Positions 42,379 through 54,016 of a DNA stretch of 64,000 bases are shown here, piece by piece (position 1 is the first letter of the stretch; every line of letters begins with the position of its first letter). A program made the position numbers and the translations under genes. The stretch is from positions 744,001 through 808,000 of the forward strand of contig NZ_STGB01000002.1 of the NCBI RefSeq assembly GCF_005222815.1, given 5' to 3'. Source of the stretch: Roseomonas sp. AR75. Lineage in GTDB: Bacteria > Pseudomonadota > Alphaproteobacteria > Acetobacterales > Acetobacteraceae. Under the pieces are notes generated by a model that made no database searches, was not told the origin of the DNA, and saw nothing but the letters and a program-made list of their open reading frames with translations.

Positions 42379-43215
42379 ATGCGGTCCTTCCCTCCGATGT
42401 TTCGTCGCCTGCTGATGATCCTGGTGCTTGCGCTGCCGATCGCAGCCTGCAGTGCCTGGGATGGACGCCAGGACGCGCTCAACACGCAAAGCGGCGGCGA
42501 CAACTCGCCGGAGGGCCTGTTTGCCGCCGGCATGGAGGCGCTGAACAACGAGCAGCATGCCCGTGCCGTGCAGTATTTCGACACGGTCGAGCGCGAGCAT
42601 CCCTATTCGGCCTTCGCGACCAACGCCAAGCTGATGGCGGCCTACAGCGAGTACATGCGCAATCGCTACACAGAGGCCATCGGCGCGCTGGACCGCTTCA
42701 TCCAGCTGCATCCGGCGCATCGCGACATCGCCTACGCCTATTACCTGCGCGCCTTGAGCCTCTACGAGCAGATCAACGACGTGCAGCGCGACCAGCGCAC
42801 GACGGAGCAGGCGATGGTCGCGCTGCAGGACGTGATCAACCGATTCCCGAACACGCCCTATGCCCGCGATGCGCGGCTCAAGATGGACCTGGCGCGGGAT
42901 CATCTCGCCGGTCACGAGATGGTGGTGGGCCGGTTCTATCAGAACCGCCGGCTCTTCCTCTCCGCGATCGGCCGCTTCCGCCGGGTGGTGGAGGAGTATC
43001 AGACCACCAATCACGTGCCGGAAGCGCTGCACCGCCTGACCGAGATCTACCTGACGCTCGGCCTGACGGAGGAGGCGCGGCGCACCGCCTCGGTGCTGGG
43101 CTACAACTACCCCGGCAGCGAATGGTACCAGGACAGCTATTCGCTGCTGGTGCAGGACGACAACGGCCAGGACCGTCCGGGCTGGTGGCGGCGGAACATC
43201 GGCAGCATCTTCTGA
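42379..43215 (+). CDS. bamD: outer membrane assembly lipoprotein BamD
   Basis: An essential component of the BAM complex that folds outer-membrane beta-barrels. The 278-residue protein has a signal peptide ending in the lipobox PIAAC (Cys24), then TPR repeats: SPEGLFAAGMEAL, FDTVEREHPYS, ALDRFIQLHPAH and VVEEYQTTNHVPEAL. The start could also be the ATG six codons later, which still leaves a complete signal peptide. It is followed 22 bp later by recN, a frequent alphaproteobacterial neighbour. Confidence 0.95.
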   Translation: MRSFPPMFRRLLMILVLALPIAACSAWDGRQDALNTQSGGDNSPEGLFAAGMEALNNEQHARAVQYFDTVEREHPYSAFATNAKLMAAYSEYMRNRYTEAIGALDRFIQLHPAHRDIAYAYYLRALSLYEQINDVQRDQRTTEQAMVALQDVINRFPNTPYARDARLKMDLARDHLAGHEMVVGRFYQNRRLFLSAIGRFRRVVEEYQTTNHVPEALHRLTEIYLTLGLTEEARRTASVLGYNYPGSEWYQDSYSLLVQDDNGQDRPGWWRRNIGSIF

Positions 43216-43237
43216 ACCGGCGGAGGCGCAGCGGGCC

Positions 43238-44913
43238 GTGCTGACCTCGCTCGCCATCCGCGACGTGGTGCTGATCGAGCGCCTGGACCTGAGCTTCGGT
43301 CCGGGACTGACGGTGCTGACCGGCGAGACCGGCGCCGGCAAGTCCATCCTGCTGGACAGCCTGGGGCTGGCGCTCGGCGCACGCGCCGAGAGCGGCCTGG
43401 TGCGCGCCGGACAGCCGCAGGCCTCCGTCGCCGCGGCGTTCAGCGTGACGGATGACCACCCGGCCCGCGCGCTGCTCGGCGAACAGGGGATTGAGGCCGA
43501 GGACGAGCTGGTGCTGCGCCGCGTCGTCACCGCGGATGGCCGCTCCCGCGCCTTCGCCAACGATCAGCCGGTGGGGCTGACCCTGCTGCGGCGCCTGGGC
43601 GCTCTGCTGGTCGAGGTGCAGGGCCAGCACGAGCAGGTGGGGCTGGCCGATCCGGCCGCCCACGCCGGGCTGCTCGACGCGGCGGGCGGCCTGGACAAGC
43701 TCCGGGGACAAGTCGCGGAGGCGCATCGCGCCTGGCGCGCCGCCGCCCAGGCGCTGGCCGCGGCGCGGGAGGAGATCGCGGCGGCACAGCGCGACGAGGA
43801 GTTCCTGCGCCACGCGGTCGCCGAGCTTGAGGAACTGTCACCGGAGGAGGGCGAGGAGGATTCGCTCGCCGCCGAGCGCCAGAAGCTGCAGCAGGGCGAA
43901 CGGCGGAGCGAAGCCATTGCGGAGGCGCTCTCCGCCCTCGCGCCGCGCGACCGGCGCGCCGCCAATCCGGCCGTGGCGCTGCGTAGCGCGGTGCGGGCGC
44001 TGGAGCGCCTGCCGGCACCGAACACCGAATCCGAACCCGCGCTGGAAGCGCTGGGCCGCGCGCTGGATGCGCTGGCCGAAGCCGAGACGGCGATGGAACG
44101 ACTGGCGCATGAGTCCGGTCCCGATCCGCGCCGGCTGGAACAGGTGGAGGAGCGGCTGTTTGCGCTGCGCGCTGCCGCGCGCAAGCACCTGGTGCCGGTG
44201 GTGGAGTTGCCGGCGCTGCTCGCCACGCTGAGGGCACGGCTGGCGGCGCTGGATGCCGGCACGGATCGCGTCGCCGCGGCGGAGAAGGCCGCGGCAGCCG
44301 CGCGCGCGGCCTATGTCGAAACCGCCGGCCGCCTGACGGCCGCGCGTACCGAGGCCGCGGGCAAGCTGGAGAAAGCACTGGCGCGGGAGTTGCCGCCGCT
44401 CAAGCTGGACCGCGCACGGCTGGTGGTGGAGGTCGCGGCGAAGCCTGAGGCCGGCTGGGGGCCGGATGGGGCCGACCGCGTGACCTTCCTGGTCTCGACC
44501 AATCCCGGCCAGGCGCCGGGGGCGCTGGACAAGGTGGCCTCGGGCGGCGAGCTTTCGCGCCTCATGCTCGCGCTGAAGGTGGTGCTGGCACGCGGATCGC
44601 CGGTGCCGACGCTGGTCTTCGACGAGGTGGACAGCGGCATCGGCGGCGCGACGGCCGCGGCGGTCGGCGACCGGCTGGCCCGCGTGGCCGAACGCCTGCA
44701 GGTGCTGGTGGTGACGCATTCCCCGCAGGTCGCGGCGCGTGGCGCCCGGCACCTGTCTGTCGCCAAGCAGGTGAAGGGCGGGCGCGCGGAGACGCGCGTG
44801 CTGCCGCTGGATGCGCCCGCGCGCCGCGAGGAGATCGCCCGCATGCTCGCCGGCGAGCGCGTGACGGAGGCGGCGCGCGCTGCGGCGGACAGCCTGCTGG
44901 CGGGCAGCCTGCT

Positions 44914-44917
<4 letters not shown>
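43238..44917 (+). CDS. recN: DNA repair ATPase RecN
   Basis: An SMC-like ATPase for double-strand break repair. The 559 residues have Walker A GETGAGKS (29-36) right after the N-terminal strand pair, a coiled-coil middle rich in Glu, Ala and Arg (about 155-370), the ABC signature SGGELSRLMLAL and Walker B TLVFDEVDSGIGG near the end. The GTG start follows GGAGG. The next gene overlaps its stop by four bases. Confidence 0.96.
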
Positions 44918-47522
<2,605 letters not shown>

Positions 47523-47561
47523 GCCACCACGCCATCGACGATTTCGATGCCACAGAGCGCG

Positions 47562-48479
47562 TCACGGCGCCGAGAGATGCTCCTCGAGAAACGGGAGGAC
47601 GACACGCCAGTAGCCCCCGGGATCGTGCTGCTCCAGGTCGACATGGGCGGCGCCCGCAACAGCGAGGAACTGCTTCGGCTCCGGCGCGCGGGCGAACAGC
47701 GCGCGGGATTCCGCGATCGTGGTGCGGTCGTCCTGCACGCCCGACAGGACAAGCAAGGGAGCCCGCACAGCCTGGATGCGTTCGATCGGCCGCAGCTCGG
47801 CGGGTGCGACGCCCAGCACGGGCGGTAGCAGCCAGGTGAATAGCGGCGACAGCACCGGCGTGAGCACCGGGCCTGCAGTTGGCCCGAGACCGGCACGCAG
47901 GCGGTTCGCCAGGGCGGCATTGATGTCCGGATAGACCGACTCCAGCACGATGGCGGCCACGTCGAGCGGATCCGGCCCGAGCAATGTCGCCGCGCCGCCC
48001 AGCGAGACGCCAATCACGCCCACTCGCTCGGCCGGCGCCCGCATCCTGACGAAGCTCACGGCCGTGGCCGCATCCAGCGATTCCAGCTTCCCGAAGGTGA
48101 TGCGCCGGCCCGTGCTTTCCCCGTGTGCCTGCAGATCGATCAGCAGCACGCCAAAGCCCTGCCCGTGCAGGAAAACGGCGCGCGGCACCATCCGTCGGCG
48201 GCTCTCCCAGACGCCATGCAGCAGCACCACGGAACCGCGCCCGGGCTGGGCAGCAGCGAGCCACCAGCCGCGCAGCACGGAGCCGGACTGCGACGCGATC
48301 TCGATCACCTCCGCGCCTGCCAGCCCTGCTGGGGGTGCGCCGGCCGACGCCGTGCGTGGAGTGGAAAGGCGCAGGCCGACGGCCAGGACGGCGATGCACA
48401 CCGCCGTTGCGAGCAGCGCGCCAAGCGTCAGGAGGCTCGGACCCGGCCGATGCCGGAACCAGGCGAGGCAGAATCGCAA
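47562..48479 (-). CDS. alpha/beta hydrolase, membrane-anchored
   Basis: A 305-residue serine hydrolase. An N-terminal hydrophobic helix (about residues 14-36) probably anchors it or acts as a signal peptide. The fold shows the oxyanion LLHGVWESRRR, the nucleophile elbow GVSLGG, an acid in GVQDDRT and a C-terminal histidine in AAHVDLEQHDPG. It resembles the BAAT/dienelactone-hydrolase-type lysophospholipase set. The substrate is not predictable. It is divergent from the LysE gene with a 110-bp gap. Confidence 0.87.
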   Translation of the reverse strand: MRFCLAWFRHRPGPSLLTLGALLATAVCIAVLAVGLRLSTPRTASAGAPPAGLAGAEVIEIASQSGSVLRGWWLAAAQPGRGSVVLLHGVWESRRRMVPRAVFLHGQGFGVLLIDLQAHGESTGRRITFGKLESLDAATAVSFVRMRAPAERVGVIGVSLGGAATLLGPDPLDVAAIVLESVYPDINAALANRLRAGLGPTAGPVLTPVLSPLFTWLLPPVLGVAPAELRPIERIQAVRAPLLVLSGVQDDRTTIAESRALFARAPEPKQFLAVAGAAHVDLEQHDPGGYWRVVLPFLEEHLSAP

Positions 48480-48589
48480 GGGAAAGCGCCCCAGTCTGAA
48501 ATGCAGGGCAGACAGCTATCATGTCCCGTCATCGGCGGCATCAATCCTATTCGTGTCCTCCGACTTCGACGGTGGCGCAGCTTCGCGCC

Positions 48590-49213
48590 ATGCCGCTCGA
48601 CCCGCATCTCTTGCTCGCCTTCCTCCTGGCCGCCTGGGTGCTGATCCTCACGCCGGGGCCGGACATGCTGTTCGTGATCGGCCAGACCCTCGCCGGCGGG
48701 GCGCGGCGGGGCTGGGCGGCGATGTTCGGGATCGTGACCGGGGCGACGGTGCATATCGCGCTCGCCGCGTCTGGCGTGGCCGCGCTGCTGGCGGCCTCGC
48801 CCGCCCTGTTCGATGCGCTGCGCATCGCGGGCGCGCTCTATCTGCTGTGGCTGGCCTGGGGTGCGCTGAGGGCAGCCGCGCAGGGCGCCAGAACGCTACG
48901 GCCGGCCACGCCGGCCCGCGCGGCGTTCCGGGATGGGCTGGTGACCAACCTCACCAACCCGAAGGTGATCCTGTTCTTCCTGGCCTTCCTGCCGCAATTC
49001 GTCGATCCCGCCCGAGCGCCGGCCTGGCTGCAGATGGCGCTGCTCGGCCCGCTGGTGCCGCTGATGTCGCTGCCGGCCTATGGCCTGCTGATCGCGGGCG
49101 CGGATCGCGCCGCCGCGCGGCTCTCGCGCTTCGCACGCTGGCTGGATGGGCTGGCGGGGCTGCTGTTCCTGGCGCTCGGCCTGCGCCTGCTGCTGGGCGG
49201 CCGACCGGCCTGA
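48590..49213 (+). CDS. LysE/RhtB family amino-acid exporter
   Basis: A 207-residue inner-membrane exporter with six hydrophobic segments. Family marks are the N-terminal LTPGPDMLFVIGQ and TNLTNPKVILFFLAFLPQF. The ATG at MPLDPHLLLAF is preferred over an upstream start, which would add a hydrophilic, unrelated lead. LysE/RhtB proteins export lysine, homoserine or threonine-like compounds; the specific cargo is unknown. A small membrane protein gene follows 41 bp later. Confidence 0.92.
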   Translation: MPLDPHLLLAFLLAAWVLILTPGPDMLFVIGQTLAGGARRGWAAMFGIVTGATVHIALAASGVAALLAASPALFDALRIAGALYLLWLAWGALRAAAQGARTLRPATPARAAFRDGLVTNLTNPKVILFFLAFLPQFVDPARAPAWLQMALLGPLVPLMSLPAYGLLIAGADRAAARLSRFARWLDGLAGLLFLALGLRLLLGGRPA

Positions 49214-49254
49214 GCGGCTTGCGGGCAGGGCGCGGAACGCCGTAATGCCGCGGC

Positions 49255-49584
49255 ATGTCCGCCGCCTTCCTCGCCGCGCTGCTCTGCTCGGTCGCCGCCT
49301 ACATCCATACGCGCTCGGCCGATCCGCGCATGCGGCCGGCTAGCCCCTTGTCCGACCTCGCCTGGCGCGTGCTGTCCTATGCGTCGCTCATCGCCTGGGG
49401 CGCGCTGGTGATGCGCGCCTTCGCCTTCAGCCACTGGTCGGACGGCGTGGCGATGCTGCTCGGCTCCTTTGCGGCCAACTGGTATTTCAATCATCGCGGC
49501 CCGCGCCCGGCCTGGCCGGGCCTGTCCATGCTGTTCGCCGTGGTCGGACTCGCGCTGGCAGCCTGGTCCTTCGCCAATGAATAG
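49255..49584 (+). CDS. small membrane protein, unknown
   Basis: A 109-residue protein I do not recognise. It has three or four hydrophobic stretches: an N-terminal segment (SAAFLAALLCSVAAYI), two in the middle around ASLIAWGALVMRAF and GVAMLLGSFAANWYF, and a C-terminal one (LSMLFAVVGLALAAWSF). It lies 41 bp after the LysE gene on the same strand and ends nine bases from the convergent lactonase gene. Coding bias matches its neighbours, supporting a real gene. Confidence 0.7.
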   Translation: MSAAFLAALLCSVAAYIHTRSADPRMRPASPLSDLAWRVLSYASLIAWGALVMRAFAFSHWSDGVAMLLGSFAANWYFNHRGPRPAWPGLSMLFAVVGLALAAWSFANE

Positions 49585-49593
49585 GGCGGCGGC

Positions 49594-50388
49594 TCAGCAG
49601 CCGCGCGCAGGCGGCAGGTCGAGCCGGATCACCTCGGCGTCGCCTTCCGCCGCCGGGAAGCGTGCCCGGACGAGCGGGTCGTGGCCCGGAATGACCAGGC
49701 TCTCGTCGCCGCCGGCGAGCAGCCTGGCGCGGCGCCAGCCCTGGATCATCGCGCCGAGGTCATAGACGATCGGGAACGGGTTCTGGCGCTCCACATTCGC
49801 GTAGAAATGCGCGGCGTCCACCGCCAGCACCAGCGGGCCGCGCGCTGTGGCGACGCGCACCATCTGCAGCCCATCGGAATGGCCGCCGACGCGATGCAGG
49901 GTGACGCCCGGCGCGACCTCGCCTTCGCCGTCGTGGAAGCAGACGCGGTCGGCGTACACCGCGCGCACGAGCTTCACGACATCCTCGACCTCGAAGGGCG
50001 CGCGCAGGCAGGTGGCGCACATGTGGCGACCCGTTGCGAAGGCCACCTCGCGGTCCTGGATGTGGAAGGTCGCGTTCGGGAACAGGCCAAGATTGCCGGC
50101 ATGGTCGTAATGCAGGTGGCTGATCACCACGTCGCGGATCGTCTCCACCGGACTGCCGAAGGCCGCAAGGCACTCCTCCACCGGGCGGAGGATGGTGCGG
50201 CCGCGTCGCGCCGCGGTGGCGGCGTCGAAGCCGGTATCCACCAGCACCTCGCGCCCGTCCGGGCCGCGCAGCAGCCAGACGAAGTAGTCGATGGGCATGG
50301 CGTCATGCGCATCCGGCACCGGCATCAGGAAGTTCTCCTGCACCGTGCGATCGTGGCGCGCATAGCGCAGGGCGAAGACCTGCCACAT
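49594..50388 (-). CDS. metallo-beta-lactamase-fold hydrolase, AHL-lactonase-like
   Basis: A 264-residue MBL-fold enzyme of the N-acyl homoserine lactonase family. Metal-site motifs are SHLHYDHAGN (91-96 the HxHxDH core), a GGHSDGLQM histidine, AVDAAHFY with its Asp, and the last His in VIPGHDPLV. The start at MWQVFALRY is preferred to upstream Arg-rich sequence. Such enzymes open lactone rings, but many members act on other esters. It follows the 3-hydroxyisobutyrate-dehydrogenase-like gene by four bases on the same strand, so it is one operon, suggesting a catabolic rather than a quorum-quenching role. Confidence 0.88.
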   Translation of the reverse strand: MWQVFALRYARHDRTVQENFLMPVPDAHDAMPIDYFVWLLRGPDGREVLVDTGFDAATAARRGRTILRPVEECLAAFGSPVETIRDVVISHLHYDHAGNLGLFPNATFHIQDREVAFATGRHMCATCLRAPFEVEDVVKLVRAVYADRVCFHDGEGEVAPGVTLHRVGGHSDGLQMVRVATARGPLVLAVDAAHFYANVERQNPFPIVYDLGAMIQGWRRARLLAGGDESLVIPGHDPLVRARFPAAEGDAEVIRLDLPPARGC

Positions 50389-50392
50389 GCGG

Positions 50393-51304
50393 TCAGCCCT
50401 TCCGTTCCACCTGCGGCGAGGCCAGTTCCGCCGCCGCCAGCGCTTCCGCGAAGCGGGCCGCGGCCGTGTGGTCCTGGCCCGGGCCGAGAAGAGACGCGGC
50501 AGCGGCCCAGAGCTCGCGCGTCTGCGCAGCAAGCGGCGTGGGCGTGGCGGTCTCCCGCCCGACCTGCAGGGCGATGGACAGGTCCTTCACCATCAGGTCC
50601 AGGCCGAAGCCGGAATCGAAGCCGCGCGACAGCACGAACTGCTTCAGCTTCTTCTGCGTGGAGTTGTTCATTCCCGTGGAGGCGTTGAGCACATCCACCA
50701 TCACCGCGGGATCCAGGCCGAAGCGGCTGCCGATCAGCAGCGCCTCCACGCTCACCAGGAACCCCGCCGCGCTGACCAAATTGTTCAGCGCCTTCATCGC
50801 CTGCCCCGCGCCGACATCGCCGCAGCGCGTCATGGTGGTGCCCATCGCGCCAAGCGCCGGGCCGACACGCTCCAGCAGCGCGGGATCGCCGCCGGTCATG
50901 ATCGCGAGTTGCCCCGTCTCGGCCCGCGCCACGCCACCCGACACCGGCGCATCCACCAGGCCGACGCCCTGCGCCGCGAGGTCCTGCGCAATGCGGCGCG
51001 TGGCGGAAGGCTCGCCGGAGGACATCTCGATCACGACGGCGCCGCTGCGCAGCACCGGGCGTATCGCGGCCACGACGTCGGCCACCTCCCTGCTGGTGGG
51101 CAGCATGGTAATCACGGCATCGGCTTCCGCCGCGGCAGCCGCCGCTTCGGGCGCCGCGACGCCGCCGTGCTGGCGCACGAAATCCGCGCCCCGGCCGGGC
51201 ACGGCATCCTGCACCGTTACCGCGAAACCGGCCTCCAGCAGGCGTCGCGCCATCGGCCAGCCCATGCGCCCGATGCCGATGAAGCCGATGCGCCGGATCG
51301 CCAT
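50393..51304 (-). CDS. NAD(P)-dependent beta-hydroxyacid dehydrogenase (HIBADH family)
   Basis: A 303-residue Rossmann oxidoreductase. The N-terminus GFIGIGRMGWPMARRLL is the cofactor-binding loop, DAPVSGGVARAETGQL is the family substrate motif, and the catalytic Lys lies in GAGQAMKALNN. The family includes 3-hydroxyisobutyrate dehydrogenase, tartronate semialdehyde reductase and glyoxylate reductases; the exact substrate is open. GGGAGG-type purines precede the ATG. The lactonase gene follows four bases downstream. Confidence 0.92.
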   Translation of the reverse strand: MAIRRIGFIGIGRMGWPMARRLLEAGFAVTVQDAVPGRGADFVRQHGGVAAPEAAAAAAEADAVITMLPTSREVADVVAAIRPVLRSGAVVIEMSSGEPSATRRIAQDLAAQGVGLVDAPVSGGVARAETGQLAIMTGGDPALLERVGPALGAMGTTMTRCGDVGAGQAMKALNNLVSAAGFLVSVEALLIGSRFGLDPAVMVDVLNASTGMNNSTQKKLKQFVLSRGFDSGFGLDLMVKDLSIALQVGRETATPTPLAAQTRELWAAAASLLGPGQDHTAAARFAEALAAAELASPQVERKG

Positions 51305-51413
51305 GCGCGCCTCCCTGTCCCTCGCTCGACGGTGAGGCTGGGGCGCGCGGCGCAAGGGGTCAACAGCGCGGCGCCAGCGGCTAGACTGGCGACGCAGCGG
51401 AAGGAAGGCGGTG

Positions 51414-52295
51414 ATGTTCGAAGGCTTCGTCGAGGAACGCCGCGCGGGCGATGGCGCGGAGTTGCGGTTGCGCCGGGGCGGCGAAGGGCCGCCGCTGTTG
51501 CTGCTGCACGGCAACCCGCAGACCCATGTCATGTGGCACAAGGTCGCGCCGGTGCTCGCTCGACGCTTCACGGTGGTCTGCCCGGACCTGCGGGGCTACG
51601 GGCTGTCCGGCAAGCCGCCGGTCTCGGCCGATCATGCAGCCTATTCCAAGCGCGCGATGGCGGCGGACATGGTCGCGCTGATGCGCGGCCTCGGCTTCGA
51701 GCGGTTCCAGGTGGTCTCGCATGACCGCGGCGCGCGGGTGGCGCATCGGCTTGCGCTGGATGCGCCGGAAGCGGTCACGCGGCTCTGCACGATGGACATC
51801 GTGCCGACGCTGCATCACTTCGAGAAGACCGACATGGCCTTCGCCATGGGGTACTATCACTGGTTCTTCCTGGCCCAGCCGCACCCGAAGCCCGAGCGCA
51901 TGATCCTGCGCGATGTGGAGGACTGGTTCGACATCCAGACCTCGCGCGAGCCGAAGGACCGCGGCTTCTTCCATCCGGCGGCGCGCGCCGACTACCTGGC
52001 CGCGCTGCACAGACCCGGCACGGTGGAGGCGATCTGCGAGGACTACCGCGCCGCCACGAGCATTGACCTGGAGCATGACCGCGCCAGCCGCGCCGCCGGC
52101 CGGCGCGTGGCCTGTCCGCTGCTGGCGCTGTGGGGCGCGAAGGGCAAGGTCGCCGAATGGTACGAGCCGCTGGAGGTATGGCGCGGCTATGCCGACGGCC
52201 CCGTCACCGGCGGGGCGGTAAATTCCGGCCACTACCTGCCGGAAGAGGCGCCGGATGAGGTGCTTGCTGCCCTGGACGGCTTCCTCGAAGGCTAG
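51414..52295 (+). CDS. haloacetate-dehalogenase-like alpha/beta hydrolase
   Basis: A 293-residue hydrolase with the residue set of fluoroacetate dehalogenases: nucleophile Asp104 in SHDRGARV, Arg105 and Arg108 for the carboxylate, Asp128, His149-Trp150 in YYHWFF and Tyr211 as halide-binding residues, and His273 in SGHYLPEE. LHGNPQ forms the oxyanion region. The family also contains plain epoxide hydrolases and esterases, but the Asp nucleophile with the HW pair argues for C-halogen chemistry. The GGAAGG-preceded ATG is chosen; a GTG directly before it is possible. The stop overlaps that of the convergent phosphatase. Confidence 0.85.
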   Translation: MFEGFVEERRAGDGAELRLRRGGEGPPLLLLHGNPQTHVMWHKVAPVLARRFTVVCPDLRGYGLSGKPPVSADHAAYSKRAMAADMVALMRGLGFERFQVVSHDRGARVAHRLALDAPEAVTRLCTMDIVPTLHHFEKTDMAFAMGYYHWFFLAQPHPKPERMILRDVEDWFDIQTSREPKDRGFFHPAARADYLAALHRPGTVEAICEDYRAATSIDLEHDRASRAAGRRVACPLLALWGAKGKVAEWYEPLEVWRGYADGPVTGGAVNSGHYLPEEAPDEVLAALDGFLEG

Positions 52296-53392
52296 TCGAA
52301 ATCCAGCACCAGGATCGAGACGTCGTCGTCGAACTCCGCGCCCCCGGCCAGCACGCGCGCCGCTTCCAGCAGGCGCTCCGGTTCCGGCACGCCGGGCACC
52401 GGCGGTGCGTGCAGCACCGGCAGGAAATCGGCGAGCGCATTCTGCTTGCCGTCCGGGCGCTGCGTCTCGAAGGCACCGTCGCTGAACAGGTAGAGCCGTG
52501 CGCCCGGCGGAATCTCCGCCTCGCCGCTCTGCGGCGCACGACCCCAGAGCCCGGCGCCGACGGGCAGGTTGCGCGTGCCGAGCGCCAGCGGTTCCGGCGC
52601 GCCGGGCGTGACGAGATAGGCCGCGTGATGCCCGCCGGCGACATGCACCAGGCGGCGCGTGTGCGGATCATACACGCCATACCAGAGCGTGAAGAACAGC
52701 CCGTCATGCCGCTCCGTATCGAACATCGTGTCCAGCCCCGCCAGCACGGCGGCACAGTCGCCGGGCTCCGCGCCGGGCGGACCGCCTTCGCGCAGCACGG
52801 TCATTGCGGAGGCCGCCAGCAGCGCGGAATCGATGCCATGCCCGGCCGCATCCAGCAGCCAGACGGCAAAGCGGCCATCCGGCAGCACGCGGTAGCCGAA
52901 GCCGTCGCCGCCGACGCGCACGGAAGGCTCGAAGCGCCAGGCGGCGCGCACCGTGCCCTCGGGGATCGCGGGGGGCAGCAGCGCGCGCACGTAGCGTGCG
53001 GCGCGGTCCAGATTCCGCTCCAGCTCGGCCGCACGTTCCAGCGTGCGGCGAGGGCCGCGCAGATAAGCCAGGACGAAGGGGCCGATTCGCAGCCGCGCGC
53101 CTTCCTCCAGCGGGGTCGGTGCCGTCAGGCGCTGATCGTTGACATGGGTGCCGTTGGTCGAGCCGAGATCGTTGACGATAGCGCGCCCATCTTCCAGCAC
53201 GATGCTGCAATGGCTGCGCGACACTTCCGGCGCCGCCAGCACCAGGTCGTTGCCGGTGACGCGGCCGATGCGGATCGGCAACTCGCCGAGGATGACGCGG
53301 CGCGCCGGATCCTCGGGCGGCACCTCCACCTGCAGCACGTGCAGGATCGCATCCTCCCCGGGCGCTGGGCCCGGGGCGGTGCGGCGGATCAT
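52292..53392 (-). CDS. FHA domain plus SpoIIE-type PP2C phosphatase
   Basis: A 366-residue signalling phosphatase. Residues about 18-110 form a forkhead-associated domain with RIGR, SRSHC and STNGTHVN, the phosphothreonine-binding set. From about 145 there is a SpoIIE/RsbU-type PP2C domain with metal aspartates in VGGDGFGY (Asp163) and LLDAAGHG (Asp181), and EFDDDVSILVLDFD at the end. No transmembrane segment is evident. A cognate kinase or anti-sigma factor is not adjacent. It converges on the dehalogenase gene with stop codons overlapping by four bases. The start is the first ATG of the domain-bearing frame; its ribosome binding site is weak. Confidence 0.9.
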   Translation of the reverse strand: MIRRTAPGPAPGEDAILHVLQVEVPPEDPARRVILGELPIRIGRVTGNDLVLAAPEVSRSHCSIVLEDGRAIVNDLGSTNGTHVNDQRLTAPTPLEEGARLRIGPFVLAYLRGPRRTLERAAELERNLDRAARYVRALLPPAIPEGTVRAAWRFEPSVRVGGDGFGYRVLPDGRFAVWLLDAAGHGIDSALLAASAMTVLREGGPPGAEPGDCAAVLAGLDTMFDTERHDGLFFTLWYGVYDPHTRRLVHVAGGHHAAYLVTPGAPEPLALGTRNLPVGAGLWGRAPQSGEAEIPPGARLYLFSDGAFETQRPDGKQNALADFLPVLHAPPVPGVPEPERLLEAARVLAGGAEFDDDVSILVLDFD

Positions 53393-53475
53393 CGTGCGTT
53401 CGGTATCGTCCAAGGCGGCCGCCCCGGTTTGTCTTGCCCGTGCAACATGCCGCGCGGCGGCATGGGGAAGCAAGC

Positions 53476-53997
53476 TCAGCCGGCGGCGAGCACCGCGGGA
53501 TCGAGGATGAAGGGCAGGTCGGTGTCGCCTGTCCTGGCGCCGAAGCCGGTCAGCAGCGCATGAACCTGGCCCCGGTGGTGCGTCTGGTGGTTGAAGAAAT
53601 GCGTCACCAGCAGCGAGGCCGGCTGCGTCATCTCCCGGTTCGCGGCGGCGCTGACCCAGCGCAGCGTGCCGGCGAGCCAGGCGGGATCGAGCTGCGCCGC
53701 CCAGGCCTCGATCCGCGCATCGGCGTCGCGGCGCGCGGCCTTCAGCGCGTCCCAATCCGCGAACAGGCGCGGGCTGCCGGCGATGCCGCCCTCCGGCCTC
53801 GGCCAGCCGGCGAAGCGATGCATCCAGGTGCTGTCGCCCCAGAGCAGGTGGCTGAGCGTGCCGTGGATGGAGCCGAAGAAGGCGCCGCGATCCTCGTTGC
53901 GCTGCGCCGGCGTCAGGCCATCCGCCGCGGTGTAGAGGCGACGGTTCATCTCGGCATTGTAGGCGGCCATCACGCGCACCCAGGCGGGGGTGATCAT
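53476..53997 (-). CDS. DinB family protein
   Basis: A 173-residue four-helix-bundle protein of the DinB/YfiT group. Metal-binding histidines appear in SIHGTLSHLLWGD and THFFNHQTHHRGQ. Members include thiol transferases and uncharacterised stress proteins, so no reaction is assigned. The start at MITPAWVRVM has GGAAGG directly before it and GGATACGG farther upstream. It lies on the same strand as, and 19 bp after, the double GNAT gene. Confidence 0.9.
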   Translation of the reverse strand: MITPAWVRVMAAYNAEMNRRLYTAADGLTPAQRNEDRGAFFGSIHGTLSHLLWGDSTWMHRFAGWPRPEGGIAGSPRLFADWDALKAARRDADARIEAWAAQLDPAWLAGTLRWVSAAANREMTQPASLLVTHFFNHQTHHRGQVHALLTGFGARTGDTDLPFILDPAVLAAG

Positions 53998-54016
53998 CCT
54001 TCCGTATCCTTCCGGA

